From Benincasa hispida (Eukaryota; Streptophyta; Magnoliopsida; Cucurbitales; Cucurbitaceae): a stretch of DNA of 64,000 nt. A program made the translations under genes and the position numbers. How positions within the stretch are numbered: position 1 is the first letter of the stretch; the number at the start of each line of letters is the position of its first letter. Of the stretch, positions 25,607 through 37,413 are shown piece after piece. A model generated the notes under the pieces. It searched no databases. It had not been told where the DNA came from and saw only the letters and a program-made list of their open reading frames with translations. The stretch lies in assembly GCF_009727055.1 (NCBI RefSeq), contig NC_052350.1:42713751-42777750 (forward strand). Direction: 5' to 3'.

Positions 25607-26302
25607 ATGATTAGGATGGAAATGATTCCTAAGTTATCTATCAATAAATTTGATAAATGTAAATATTGTAGTCAATCTAAAAACACAACTTTACCCTACG
25701 AAGCCCTTAAGAATAAGAAACCCAACCTATCATACTTCAAAACTCGAGGGTGTCTAGCCTTTGTAAGAATACCAAATCCTAAAAGAAGAAAGCTTACTAG
25801 TAGAGCCATTGAGTGTGTCTTTATAGGTTATGTCGTAAATAGTAAAGCCTATAAGTTTTATGACCTAGTAAACCAAGAGTCAAACGATGCTGACTTCTTT
25901 GAGGATAGGTTTCCTTTTAAATCACGGAATAGTGGGGGCTCAAGTTCTAATAGTTTACCACCTATTATATGCCTAACTACTAATGAAGAGATTAAACCAG
26001 AGCCTAGGAGAAGTAGAAGAACTAGAACTGTCAAGGAATTTGGGAATGACTTCCAGACCTATAATGTAGAAGAAGATCCTAAAGACCTAAAAGAAGCCCT
26101 ATCATTTGTAGATGCCAACTTATGGCAAGAAGCTATAAATGATGGAATGGACTCTCTCGAGTCAAATAAGACTTCGCACTTAGTAGACCTACCCCCTGGT
26201 TGCAAGGCAATAGAATGCAAGTGGATCATAAGAAAGAAACTTAGACCTGATAGAATAATAGACAAGTTTAAAGCCAGGCTAGTAGAAAAAGGCTTTAGAT
26301 GA
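25607..26302 (+). pseudogene. Copia integrase C-terminus fused to RT start (core deleted)
   Basis: A 231-aa open stretch starts with the tail of the integrase zinc-binding region ('CKYCSQSKNTT'). It then jumps straight to the post-core region ('LPYEALKNKKP', 'GCLAFVRIP', 'ECVFIGYV'). The DDE catalytic core of the integrase, normally some 100-150 residues, is therefore missing without loss of frame. It continues through the linker into the N-terminal RT motif ('GCKAIECKWI', 'FKARLVEKGF') and ends in a stop at 26300. Confidence 0.78.
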
Positions 26303-27035
26303 TAAGAAAACATAGACTTCTTTGACATCTTCTCCCCTGTCACTCGAATTACCTCAATCCATGTATTGTTTTCTCTTGTTGCCTTATATGACTTCGTAGT
26401 ACATCAGATGGGTATAAAGATCGCTTTCCTAAATGATGAATTAAAGAAGAAATTTACATGAAGCAGCATGAAGACTTCATAGTCCATGGTCAAGAGAACA
26501 AGGTTTATAAGTTAGATAAATCTCTTTATGGCTTGAAACAAGCTCCTAAGCATTGGCATGACAAATTTGATAACCTAACCCTGTCTAATGATTTCAAAGT
26601 CAATGAAAGTAACAATCTTATGCTTGTACGTAGATGATTTGTTAATCTTTGGATCAAACTTATACGTTATAAATGATGTGAAATCCATGTTTAGTGCAAA
26701 CTTCGATATGAAACACTTGGGAGAAGTGAGTGTAATCTTAGGCATAAAGGTGATTGGGTCTGAAAAAGGAATTTCTTTGGATCAATCTCACTATGTAGAA
26801 AAGATTTTAAAGAAATATAATTACTTTTAATGTAAACAAGTTTGTACTCCTTATGACCCTAGTGTTAAGTTGTTCAAGAGCACTGGTGATAGTGTTAATC
26901 AATCTGAGTATGCGAGCATCATAGGCAGTCTTATATATGTTGTTGACTGTACTAGGCCTAATATAGCTTATGTTGTAGGATACTTTCTAGGTTTCAAGCA
27001 AACCTAGTATAGAGCATTGGAATGCTATAGAAAGG
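26303..27035 (+). pseudogene. Copia reverse transcriptase remnant
   Basis: Frame-broken continuation of RT. It includes a 'SLYGLKQAPKHWHDKF' block (about 26521-26568) and the catalytic YVDD box at 26627-26638 in 'CLYVDDLLIFG', followed by 'NFDMKHLGEVSVILGIK' and 'SHYVEKILKKYNYF' in an open run to 26830. Stops at 26300 and 26830 and a frameshift around 26450 and 26600 prevent expression. Confidence 0.8.
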
Positions 27036-27585
27036 GATATGAGGTACTTGAAGAAAACTCATAACCTAGGATTACATTATCAGAAGTTTCCCGCTGTCCT
27101 GGAAGGGTTCAGTGATGCTGACTGGAACTCCCTCTTAGTTGATTCAAAGGCTACTAGTGGCTATATTTCCAATATAGCAGGTAGAGTTGTCTCTTGGAAG
27201 TCTAAAACAAACTATCTTAGCCTAATCTATGATAAAGTTAGAAATAATAACACTAACAACAACTAGTGAAGAAGGAGGTTGGTTTAGAAGTCTGCTATCA
27301 AAGATTCCCCTATGGAAAACGTCGGTACTAGTCTTATTGATCTATTGCGATAGTACTACAACAATCACAAAAGTTCAGAATTGTTATTAGAACGGAAAGA
27401 GACGACAAATATGTCATAAGCACAGTACCATTAGAGAGTTCCTTACTTCTAGTGCAGTTAAAGTGGATCACATACGAACTGATAAAAACTTAGCAGATTC
27501 TTTAATGAAAGGACTGACCAGAGAGAAGGTTTTCAAAACTTCAAAAAGGATGGGACTCATGCTTATAGAGAGATGAATCACTGTA
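27036..27585 (+). pseudogene. Copia RNase H remnant
   Basis: Starts with 'MRYLKKTHNLGLHY', then 'FSDADWNSL' (first catalytic Asp) and 'SWKSK'. Beyond 27266 the frame is broken, but 'STAAIAK'-, 'RDFLSNGTV'- and 'ENLADSL'-like phrases can still be read in shifted frames to about 27560. Non-functional. Confidence 0.7.
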
Positions 27586-28136
27586 AGGAAAACCCAATTT
27601 ATAGACTGGAGATCCTAAGAAAAAGGTTCAACGTGTAATAACTGATCACAAGTGATATGAAGCGAATCATGCTAAAACAAACACAAAGTTCCCTTCCTAT
27701 GACCTAGAGTCTAAGCATGATATCTTGAAGCGTAAGAAAGGTTGAAATTAGTTCTTAATGAGATCTATACTTGATGTCAAGTGGGATACCTAGCTATATA
27801 AGTGCTTTTAATAGACTCACCTATGTAAATGTGGAAGTGGGAGTCACATCCTATGGAGTTTTAGGCAAACTCTTTAAAGTGTTCACTAAACTGGGATACA
27901 TGTGCTAGGTCTTAAAGCATAGGCATTCGAACTATACCCTAATGATGTTGTGTGTGAAATGTTGTTAGAGATAGAGTTCTAAACCAAGAGTTACTCTAGT
28001 ATATTATGAATCATCTACACTACGTAAAGGTTCAAGTCGTAAGACACCTTTGTTTATGCATAATATTGTACAGATTGATATTGCTCGATGAAAAAAATGT
28101 TTTCTTGTATTCTTAAAATTTTTTCAAGTAGGGGAT
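27586..28136 (+). other. 3' untranslated interior of the copia element
   Basis: Non-coding interior between RNase H and the 3' LTR, ending in the purine tract just before 28137. No domain was recognised. Confidence 0.6.
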
Positions 28137-28910
28137 TGTCGGTAAAAAGCTTTAAATAAATGGAAAACCAAGTTGTTTGAAAATCTCACATTGCTAATTT
28201 GTAACTTAGAGTCTCCTTTATAAACCCCACCTTTAGTTATGGGTTTGGGACCCAAAGGATACCCATGTTTCAGAGGGGGTGAGGAGATAGGCAAAGATGG
28301 GTTTGGTGGACATCCCACACACGCACCGCCGTCCATCTTGTCGGACGGGCGTGGCATGGCATGGCGAGGCACGTGTGTGTGAAATTATTTTATTATTATT
28401 ATTAATAATAAATTTATAATTTTTTATTATTTATTTATATTTTATTATTATTTAAAAATAAAGAAAATTTCTTCGTCGTCCCGTACGCTTCTCTTGCGTG
28501 CGTTATTCTCCCCATCAATTTTCCACAACCGTTGGATAAATACTACTGAAATCCTTCACTATGAACACATAACAATTTCATCTCTTCTTTGCTTACTTCT
28601 TCTGCTAACAGATGAAAGACTTCCCTCTATTCTTTTTTTTCTAATTTTACATTTTGAGCAAGCGTGTGAGTATTCCCATTGGTTTGGGTGCAGCTCTGAT
28701 TGAGATAGATTTGATTTTCCAGTCTGTTTTATCCTAGGGATGGCATGACCTTAGTTAAACTACTTGCACAAAGAGCAGAGCTGCGAAACGTCTTAAAGAG
28801 AGCGAGTTCCGTAACCCAGCCTATAACGATTTGTTTTGTAGATTAATTTCTGACGTCAGACGCCGTTTGTTTGCAACTATTTTCTGTCTACCAAAGGTAG
28901 CTCTTCAACA
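28137..28910 (+). repeat. 3' LTR of the 23857-28910 copia element
   Basis: Starts TGTCGGTAAAAAGC (TGTTGG in the 5' copy) and ends CTTCAACA directly before the TAAAC duplication. The two LTRs differ by scattered substitutions and small indels, including around the TATA region, so the insertion is not recent. Confidence 0.88.
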
Positions 28911-28915
28911 TAAAC

Positions 28916-29340
28916 ATAAAAAAAAAAAAAAAAAAAAAACTAAGATACTTATTAATTCCAAATATAAACTCCATTTTTTTTTTTTTTTTTTAAAAAAAGA
29001 ACACCACAATAAAGAATTAAAAGGTTTGAAAAGAATCTAGTATCTAAACCTAAATGAATGACAAATTATTTGGAAAATTCAAGTATTAAATTTAAAGATC
29101 ATGGATAAGATTTTAATAAAGAAAAAAAAAAAACATTCTTTTCCTACATTTTAAAGAAATTTAATTGAGCTAACTTAAGAGATTAAACTAAAGTTATAAT
29201 TTTTGTATTAAAATCAACACTTGAGGAGTGCCATGAATTTAAAATTAACGAGCTGAAACAGATTTAACGACATAATTTATTCCAAAATTAGCGTAATTTT
29301 ATAGCATGTCACGTTATAGAATGAATCATTTGTTTTGGGG
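28916..29340. other. AT-rich stretch with facing poly(A) and poly(T) runs
   Basis: An A-run at about 28919-28940 and a T-run at about 28975-28990 could pair as a hairpin. The rest is AT-rich non-coding sequence to the start of the gag remnant. Confidence 0.5.
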
Positions 29341-29347
29341 TGAGAAG

Positions 29348-30057
29348 ATGTCTAAAGAGAAGTTGGTTATAAAAGTTTCTTCATCTTTGCTAAAGAGATT
29401 TGATATGAAGGTAACAACAATTGAAGAAACATAAGACATTGCAACCATGAAGGTTGATGAATTCTTTGGATCTATACTTACTTTTGAGATGACATTTGAT
29501 AGGAAATATGATAAGATAAACAAAGGCATTATTCTACAATCCACCATAAATGATCTACTTGAAGGTAAAATTGGAGAGCTGGAAGAATCACTTACAGATT
29601 CAATATCCTTGTTATCTAAAAAGTTCGACAAAGTTCAGAAGCGCTTTGAAAGGAAAAATGGAAATTTTGTGTCTCAAAATATTAAAGAAAGAGAAAGCAC
29701 ATCTTCAAAACCATACAAATCTCAAACTAAGAAGAACGATGTTGAGAAATCAGGTAGTATTGGTTAGAATAAAGGAAAATTCTATCATATGGAACGTGTA
29801 GGATATGGTCATTATCAATTTGAATGTCTAAATTTCCTCAAATGGCATAATAAAACCTATGTTATAAATCTTTCTGATGACGAGTCTGATGAAAGCAGTG
29901 AGTCAAAAGAAGTTGTCAGGGCACTTGTCAGTCACGTTACAAAGGACATTAAATTATGTGAACGTCAAGAAAATGAGGGTAGTGTTATTAGTGATGAGAA
30001 GAAGATTTACCTAAATCGAATGAAAGTTCATACCATATGTTACATCAAGAATGGCTA
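29348..30057 (+). pseudogene. Decayed copia gag (different family)
   Basis: Reading through stops at 29431 and 29765, the order is that of plant copia Gag. The capsid tail ('VDEFFGSILTFEMTF', about 29450-29495) leads into a coiled, charged stretch with 'ESLTDSISLLSKKFDKV', a basic linker, then a knuckle-like 'RVGYGHYQFECLNF' near 29795-29835. In that last motif the first cysteines of CCHC are lost. An acidic 'SDDESDESSES' tail follows. No LTR or pol is attached, so this is an isolated fragment. Confidence 0.65.
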
Positions 30058-30084
30058 GAGGACTTAAAAGTCTTGGATGTTTGA

Positions 30085-30270
30085 ATAATAACGTCACTTC
30101 TGTCTGACAATCATAGACTCATGACTATAGTCTCAGAGCTTTGAGACAATTCTACGTTTGGCGATCTCCTTGGAATTTTCTTAGGAAGACATGTGAGTAA
30201 TGACAAAACATGCTGCAAGGACCCGTTGGTTCATGGGGATAGCTCTCACTCTTAAAAGTTGTTCATGATT
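30085..30270 (+). repeat. Third Cassandra LTR fragment
   Basis: Matches 10641-12180 of the Cassandra LTR in order: 'ggcgatctccttggaatttt', 'acatgtgagtaatgacaaaa', 'catgctgcaaggacccgttg', then 'ggggatagctctcactctta'. The 5S core is partly decayed and the ends are not clear. Confidence 0.6.
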
Positions 30271-30289
30271 GTTCGCATGAGGTTTCCAG

Positions 30290-30610
30290 AGAAACTTGTT
30301 TCGTAGAGTTAAACCTAAGTTGACGTTAATTTGATGCAAATGTGGTTCGATCTCTAGTACTTAATCCTCTGATTCTCTCTCAGTTGAATGTGTACATTTG
30401 ATTTGGGAAAGAGTCTTTGAATCTTCAGAACTTGTGCTTCAAGGAGTGGTTCAGTCTTCAGGAGTCAAGGAGTCTTTTGAAGTAGAGAATTTTAATTGTT
30501 TACCCCCACAAATGAAGAGAACTTATCTGTTTATAAAGTTATCAGGTGGGCTTTATGGGCTTGGTTGGTCTATGGACTTGGCCCTTGGGCCACACTAATT
30601 GGATTTAGAT
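30290..30610. other. LTR-like non-coding fragment
   Basis: Phrases such as 'gaggtttccagagaaacttg' and a late 'gggctttatgggcttggttg' stretch look like a copia LTR body. No ends or partner were found, and the 66-aa frame at 30398-30598 is unsupported. Confidence 0.35.
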
Positions 30611-32137
30611 TTGAAACTATTTAGAAAAATATTATTGTTGTTTTTTTTCTAATAGGTCGAGGTTGAAAATTCAACCAACCTATTTTCAACACTCGATCTG
30701 TGTTGAAAATTCGACCCACATTGTTTTTTTTTTAATTTTCTATTTTATAAAAATAATTTCTAAAAATAATTTATTATTTTATTTAAACTCTAAAAAGAAC
30801 AAATTAAAAAAAATAATATCTCATAAAAATAAAAAATGTAAATTAAAATATCTCATTTATATAAAAATAATTACAAAAATCAATGTGTCCCATAAAAGCG
30901 GATGTCGTCGATTTCGAACTAGTTGTCATCGTCGGTCGAATTTGAGGTTGCTTTGGTTCTTCTTGATGCTCTGCAGGCGCATCATGATATAAATATTCAT
31001 TATGATACAAGTATGAAGACGAAGGACCAACTTCTGAGTTATAATGTCCTGAACCAAATACTAGCATCATCATCGGACTAACATAATCAGTTTGACTTTG
31101 TATCATAGGGGCAACTCTTTCACATTATGGGCAATCTCATCAAACTCTACAGGTCTTCTACGTCTAAGAGCTGGTGGAGGAACAATAGGTATATCGTACA
31201 TATAATGTATCTCCTCCATATAGCTTTGGTTGTCACTACATAAAGCAAGAACCTGGTTCGGCTCATTCGCAACATCACGGAGTCTACTATTCTTTGATCA
31301 CTGTGAATTATAAAACAATTAGAGAATATTTAAAATAAATTTAAATTAAAAATAATTACATAATATTCATTCATTTACCAGATGACACACAGCTGCTCCC
31401 GAACGAATGACGTAGTGCCTTGTGATATTATTATACCAATGAATATTTTATGGAGTGACATTTATGTCAAACTGTTCAATAGAAACCTCCATTGCAATAA
31501 ACCTTGCATGATAGTGCCGTCGCAGTGCAACTTTTTTGGACCAATTTATAGTTCTTAGGGATATCCTGCTGAAAACTTAATTGTCTCATCACCCTGTCAG
31601 GAAGATGCCACTCAACAATGTGAAAACATATGAAAGGACTCATCGTCCGCCATATGTTTTGACCATTTGTAAAAAAATTGGACAAAGTATGTATAATAAT
31701 TTTGTACGGCTCCCAAATAACCTGAAACACAAAATATTATATTAGAGAACATTAAAGACAAATACAATAAAAATGTGTATAAAATAATCAATTAGGTTCA
31801 GTGTAATGTACTGATCAAGTTGAAGTAGATCAAACATGTATCTATACTGGCTAACTACATGTGTGGCTGTCCTAGTCACACAAAGTTTGTCTCTCCACCT
31901 AAATTTTTAAATTGATAATTTAGAATCTAAATTAACTAGATTAGTGATATAAAAATTAAATTGAATTAAAATAACCTCAGATCTTGTTGCTTTGCATAGT
32001 TGCAAAAGTATGAGAGGTCCAACTATCTCACGAATCTTAGGTCTTGTTGTTTTGCATAGTTGTCTATACAACCATGCCAAACATGCTCCACCCCACGAAT
32101 ATCGCCCCACATCATAGAGGTTAGCTAATAGTGGCAG

Positions 32138-32455
32138 GAACATCAAGTGAACAAAATGACTTGATTTGTCGAAAAACAGACTTCCATCCATCATTTGTAG
32201 TATATCTTATGAGGTTTCCTCATCTGCATCAATTGCGAGCTCACGAAATTGTGTCCTTAACTATATAAAACTTAANNNNNNNNNNNNNAGGAACATCAAG
32301 TAAACAAAATGACTTGATTTTTCGGAAAACAGACTTCCATCCATCATTTGTAGTATATATGCTCGCGCATATCTTATGACGGCTTCCTCGTCTGCATCAT
32401 CTGCGAGCTCACGGAATTGTATTCCTAACCATATAAAACTTAACCTCGATCCTTT
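32138..32455 (-). repeat. Imperfect duplication on both sides of an assembly gap
   Basis: Bases 32138-32275 and 32289-about 32455 both begin 'aggaacatcaagt' and both end 'tataaaacttaa'. They encode the same PMD segment, with roughly 10 percent substitutions and one insertion of about 14-28 bases in the second. Between them lie 13 unknown bases. Confidence 0.85.
32276..32288. other. Assembly gap (13 N)
   Basis: Thirteen undetermined bases inside the PMD pseudogene. Confidence 0.99.
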
Positions 32456-32879
32456 AATTTTGTCAGCAGGTGGGGTCACACCGAGGTACAGTTGACAAAC
32501 TTGTGATCAGTCATCATACATCAATCCGGTGACCGGCTCATCATCAACAAGTAACCTCAACAACACTTCTATGTCTTGTAGAGTGATAGTGCACTCTCCA
32601 ACAGATATATGAAATATGTGTGTCTCAGGCCTCCATCTCTCGACCAAGGCTATGATTAGATGCCAATCCAACTGAAAAAATCTCAATCTGGCAACCCCAT
32701 AGAATCCATATGTGCATAGTAGCGGTAGTATTGAAGGGTGGAGTGGGATAGTGTGTTGGAGAACTACCTCTCGACGCCTGCAAGATATTTTTCCAGTAGT
32801 TCGATCTCGCCATATCGATGAATGGACTGGTCGTACGAAACATTGAGATCAACTGGTCTTGGGTTTAAAGCCATGATCT

Positions 32880-33400
32880 GAAAGAAAAAAAAATATTTAT
32901 TTCTCAATTAAAAAAAAATTATTTCTCAATTAGTAGAATAATGTACAACTTAATTAACTTAATTAAATAATGTACAACTTAATTAAAAGAATAATGTACA
33001 AATTAATTAAAAGAATAATGTACAACTTTATAAATTATAATAAAAAAATTGAATATACAATAAAAGTATCTACACTTAATTAAATATACATGATAAAAAA
33101 ATTATTTATTTCTCAATTAAATAATGTACAACTTAATTAAAAAAATAATGTATAACTTTATAGATTATAATAAAAAAATTGAATATACAATACAAATGTC
33201 TACACTTAATTAAATATTCATGATAAAAGAAGTATTTATTTCTCAATTAAAAGAATAATGTATAACTTTATAGATTACAATAAAAAAATTGAATATACAA
33301 TAAATTATAATAAAAAAATTGAATATAAAATAAATTATAATAAAAAATTGAATAAACAATAAAATGAATATATAATAAAAAAATATTTATTACTCAATCT
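32880..33400. repeat. AT-rich tandem repeat between PMD and transposase
   Basis: Phrases 'aattaaaagaataatgtaca', 'acttaattaaatatacatga' and 'ttgaatatacaataaa' recur in the same order two to three times with a period of about 130 bases. Shorter 'attataataaaaaaattgaa' repeats follow towards 33370. It separates the two minus-strand reading frames. Confidence 0.7.
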
Positions 33401-33409
33401 CTAACTATC

Positions 33410-34200
33410 TGGAGCCCGTCTTAGTAACGAAAGACACTTCTTTCGATTATGGCCTAACTGATTACAATATCCACGTCATTGTCGAGTGACTGGTTCTGTC
33501 TAATCCATCTTGTTGTGATAATGTAAACTTTTTGGTCTACTAGGTTTTCTCAACAACGATGGATAAGACAGACATATTAGGGTGCGTGATTCAGTAATCT
33601 TTATGCGGTACAGGTTGAAATTGAGAAGAGAACATTCAACATACGTTGACAAATTATAGTAGTCCTAAAAAAAGTCTTCGTAGTTCATGTTAAAATGTGA
33701 GCAAACAGCCATAAAATGCGAGCATGGAATGCCGAATGCTTGCCACTTGTTATATGAACAGTACCGCTCGGACCTGTTTAGCCTCAATATTTGAACATTT
33801 TCTCCTTTGGCATTGGGACTATGACATCCGGTCTTCAGACGAAATACACTTTCATACCGATCGTATGATTGTACTTCATGTTTACTAGATCTTGCAGCCC
33901 ATTTATTTATTTTCTCGTGTGCGTACCTTGATTTTTACTCCACTTAGTATTATAAAATATGCTTGAAATAAATTTTTAATCATATATATATATATATATA
34001 ATATTACTGGGTGTATTTATCTTGACGCTCCAATGCATCCCTTATTGGAGCGTCAAGATAAATAATTCACGCATTTGAAGAATGCTATTTGAGCAAGAGC
34101 ATTTATAGGCAACATTCAAGCTCCTTTGAGGACTCAATTTATGCACTCTGATAGATTTTTCGTCATTCACCCATATCTGAACCCTCTATCATGTGCTTGA
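33410..34200 (-). pseudogene. MULE transposase C-terminus: SWIM and CCHC regions
   Basis: Minus-strand translation gives a SWIM-like zinc motif 'RYCSYNKWQAFGIPCSHFMA' at about 33770-33710, where the second cysteine of C-x-C is a tyrosine. Further down comes a knuckle-like 'GYCNQLGHNRKKC' at about 33475-33430, with its first cysteine replaced by a stop. A TA microsatellite sits at 33978-34000 and a duplicated 'ggagcgtcaagataa' phrase at about 34019-34060. This is the tail of the transposase at 34229-35074, separated by frameshifts. Confidence 0.65.
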
Positions 34201-34210
34201 GTCCATTGCT

Positions 34211-35180
34211 CTAAATTAATGTTGTAAAAAAAAAAAAACTTAGATAGCTCCGATTTATTTCTTTGATATCTTCAATTGCTTTATTGAACTTCTGAATTTG
34301 AAACTGACACTCGGCACGATAAACATAATTTTTCAATGTATTAAATCTGTACTTTTTATTAAAGTTGCTGATGATATGTCGTAAGTAGAAACGATGGTGA
34401 CATTTTGGTTTCATCCAACCATTTACTGGATTGTTCACTGCTGCGATTATGCTAGCATGTTTATCTGAAATTAAACACACCTCTTCATGTGTTACAATGT
34501 CTCTAAAGTGTATCAGGAACCATCCCCATGAGTCTGTGGACTCTTCATCAGCAACGACAAATGCAAGTAGAAGAAGATGCCCGTTCGAGTGAATTGATGT
34601 AGCAATCAGCAATTTTTCTCGATATTTTCCATACAAGTGTATACCATCTATCTGAATTATTGGCTGACATCTATTAAAAGCTTCTATACAAGGACCAAAT
34701 GCCCAAAATACAGAAGTTAGGATAACATGGCCTTCAGTAAGCGTTTCTTTCACTCTCCACTCTATACGTGTTCCGGGATTGGTCTCCTTAACCATATACA
34801 ACCACCTGGACAACAATTTGTAAGACCCATCCGAATCACCTAATACTTTAGCCAACGATTTTCTTTTTCCCTCCCATACCCTATGTTTAGGAACATGATA
34901 TCCAAACTTTGATTCGATGTCGGACTGCAGTTGTGCCACACTGATAGATGGTTTTTCTCTTACGGCATCACAGAACTCTAGTGCAATCATTGATGAATCC
35001 AATTGCACATGACTTTGACTCAGTTCTGAACAAAAACATGTATGCTGTTCATCGTACTTAGTGATCACGAACAAGCCATGCGTTTTTTTCTTTATTGCAC
35101 GAAGTCTCCACTTGCATCCTTCCTCCCACTTCTTACACCGAATTGTCCAAATCGTCGGTGTCGATTCACAACCTCATATG
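34211..35180 (-). pseudogene. MuDR-type MULE transposase, zinc finger and DDE region
   Basis: An open run of 287 codons (35074-34211) is preceded in the same frame by 'CKKWEEGCKWRLRAI' (about 35135-35090). Together with 'DEQHTC' this forms the WRKY-GCM1-like C-x4-C...H-x-C DNA-binding zinc finger of MuDR transposases. The MULE catalytic region follows: D143 in 'IIQIDGIHLYGKY', the block 'STDSWGWFLIHF', D204 in 'CLISDKHASI', and 'CHHRFYLRHIISNFNKK' (numbering from the ATG at 35074). The third acidic residue cannot be placed, because the frame degenerates into a T-run before 34229. Normal transposases are 700-900 aa, so this is one piece of a broken gene whose start lies beyond the gypsy insertion. 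Confidence 0.82.
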
Positions 35181-35543
35181 GTGTGTGACATTTAATTGCA
35201 AAATATTTGACCGCGTGTTGTAGCATTTCTTTGTCTTGACAAATATCCCTTTATACAATTGAGTATTGTTAACATCCATAGGGGCTACAATTGGGTCATG
35301 TTCTCGAATGCTATCCAGTACATTAATATTTAAGTCGTTGAATATATCTGAAAGTAACTCATGTTCACGACCATCGAAATCCAACTCTTCAAATTCATCG
35401 TCTGTTTCAGTTTTAAAATCTCTATACAGGTTGTTAGTCGCCATATCTTCATTATGACATGGCAATGCAACTGGCTCTCAGTCAGGATCAATTCATTCAG
35501 TTGGATCTTCAAACTAACTAAATGATGTATTCAAGTTTATGTC
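35166..35543 (-). pseudogene. MULE transposase N-terminal linker, next to gypsy insertion
   Basis: Minus-strand frame 'MATNNLYRDFKTETDDEFEE' onward is acidic and resembles the linker between the N-terminal MuDR domain and the zinc finger, ending with a 'NDLNINVLDSIREHDPI' stretch. It reads out of frame with the catalytic part (break near 35160). Its upstream edge at 35543 is the junction with the gypsy LTR. Confidence 0.6.
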
Positions 35544-37200
35544 TGATAACGGGCAGAAATGCACATTATCATAGTGCTAAGTTATTAAACAATGTTGGAT
35601 TGCGTTGATAAAATATGTTAAATTGCGTCCATTAAGCATAAATTCTATAATATTTCGGTCGCATGCGTTCATCGCATGAGAACTATTGATTTTTGTAACT
35701 TTGTGCAGAATATGCATTAATGCAATGCAAGATTGCGATCATAGGAAATTATCGGTCGAGCGCAACTTCACCGCAAGACTTTGCGCTGATCGTGCTCGCA
35801 AACATTCGCCCGAGAAGGATCATCGCAACGTGGTCAGCGTAACATGGTGAGCGCATCTGGGTGAAAGGCCAATTAAGAGCGATGGGACATAAAGCTGATG
35901 ACAGTCGAATCCAAATTAAGTTGATAGCCGATAACGGTCATAAAGTACATTCAGCTTTATAGGTAACAATCATTCGACGCGTCAATTAGGAATTAAAGCT
36001 GTCCCATCTGTACAACCAGAAGAGAGAAGCCGCCTTTCACCATTGACGCCCTATAAATACCAAGTGCATTCTTCAGAAAAATGGGTTGATCGGTTGACGA
36101 GTTCACGATATAAAACCAGTTCACTGTCTTCTGTTCATAGTTTTCTTCCGTTTTTAAGGTGGAGCAAGAAAAGAGTGGTGCCGCCGGAGATCTCTCAGGG
36201 AAACTCGAGAGAGAACCCTGAGGCGTAGGAGTAGAGAGCGGGCCGACTCTCGCGAGAGCGAGAATATCTTTAGAGCACGAGTAGAAACAATGTAAACGCC
36301 TGACAGCAAGAAATAGCTACCAGGTTCTTTATTATACTTGCATTGTTATTTGTACTTCATCTTCGTATCTATTAAATGGAAGTTCTATTTCTACATCTGC
36401 TCACTCTCTTAATACGCATGAGTAGCTAAACTAGATGAATGGGTTGAGAAGAACTAAGCTAACATGACCTTGGAAGTTCATTGCTTGCAATTGTCTTGTT
36501 TTATACTGTACAAAATACCCTTTAGAGTTACTCGAGAGAGAGTCTGAAGAAAGAACCTAATGTCTCGAGAGAGCTAGGTTAGAATCTGGACTCAAAAGAG
36601 TAAGATTAGGCTTGCATAAACAAGAGATGGGGACTTAGAAATAAGCTCTGTTTGTCAACTTGCATCGTATGCATCCTAGGAATAAGTATGATATTATATG
36701 GTCGCATATTTATGTGGATGTCAATTTGTCATCGCATAAATAGGAATAGAGGTTTATGTGTAAACCCTATAGATATATTGCATAATTATCGCATGCGTTC
36801 TAGCCTTAGAAGCCGAGAGGTGGTTTACTATTGTATGCATGTTGCATGATCGTAAATTATGAACGCATTCTAGGGAGTGTTAGCCGAAACTTTTCTCAAC
36901 CCGTTCACCGCATATTCATTGTATTTTCCGTTTGCCAACTATTTTCAAACTCTGCCGCATTTGTTATTTATTTTCATCAAAGAAAACCTTAAACCCAACG
37001 ATTTATTTATTTAACTGGTTATCATAAGTCTTTATAAAAATCACCAACACAACTATTTTCACAAGTCCCTGTGTTCGACCCTGGACTTACCAGAAAAATC
37101 AAAGGAATTTACACTTGAATTTCGTTTAGGAAACTTGAGTGCACAACGCAATCCATCAACGTATATCATCCATATTTCCATTCAATAAAATAACGCATCA
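35544..37200 (+). repeat. 5' LTR of gypsy element 1
   Basis: TGAT...ATCA ends. A TATAAATA promoter box lies at 36052-36059. The frames at 36043-36228 and 36652-36849 are LTR sequence, not genes. Confidence 0.88.
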
Positions 37201-37206
37201 ATTTTT

Positions 37207-37223
37207 TGGCGCAGTTGCCGGGG
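37207..37223 (+). other. Primer binding site (tRNA-Asp)
   Basis: TGGCGCAGTTGCCGGGG, one mismatch from the complement of the tRNA-Asp 3' end with CCA, a few bases after the LTR. The second copy of this family has the matching site at 51181-51198 on the other strand. Confidence 0.85.
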
Positions 37224-37413
37224 ACTTCGGCAAAATCGTTTGTTAATGGTAATTTTTTTTTTTTTTCTTTGCAGGACTCTCAATCTTTGGCAAATGACGA
37301 CTCAAAGATTGAGAGGACTTTTTGACGAAGATTGAGAGACCGCCAATAGCAACCATAATCTGATAAAGAAGAGATGGCGGAGCAGCCTGGAAGTGGAGCC
37401 CAAATGATAACAA

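Larger units (their letters stand above)
23857..28910 (+). mobile_element. Full-length but defective Ty1/copia element
   Basis: LTRs at 23857-24649 and 28137-28910 share their whole length, and a perfect TAAAC duplication lies at 23852-23856 and 28911-28915. A purine tract (aagtagggga) precedes the 3' LTR. Interior order is gag, protease, a mostly deleted integrase, reverse transcriptase and RNase H, which is copia order. Stops, frameshifts and an integrase deletion show it cannot encode a working polyprotein. No clear primer site was found after the 5' LTR. Confidence 0.9.
30843..32874 (-). pseudogene. Plant mobile domain (PMD, MAIN-like) protein, broken
   Basis: On the minus strand an ATG at 32874 begins 'MALNPRPVDLNVSYDQSIH' and a 36-codon run, then stops. 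The PMD body follows in shifting frames: 'VTPPADK', 'FRELADDADEEAVIRYARAY', 'SLFSEKSSHFV' (32479-32289), then 'LPLLANLYDVGRYSWGGACL' (about 32135-32070), and 'IWRTMSPFICFHIVEWHLPD' (about 31640-31590). A low-complexity tail ends near 30890. PMD proteins (MAIN/MAIL1 family) occur both as silencing-related host genes and inside plant transposons. Here it lies downstream of, and in the same orientation as, a MULE transposase. Stops, frameshifts and the gap at 32276-32288 make it non-functional as sequenced. Confidence 0.75.

Noticed and set aside
35547..36322. Short (about 780-base) LTR for gypsy element 1
   Set aside because: The shared length with the 3' copy reflects truncation of that copy; the primer site at 37207 places the 5' LTR end at 37200.
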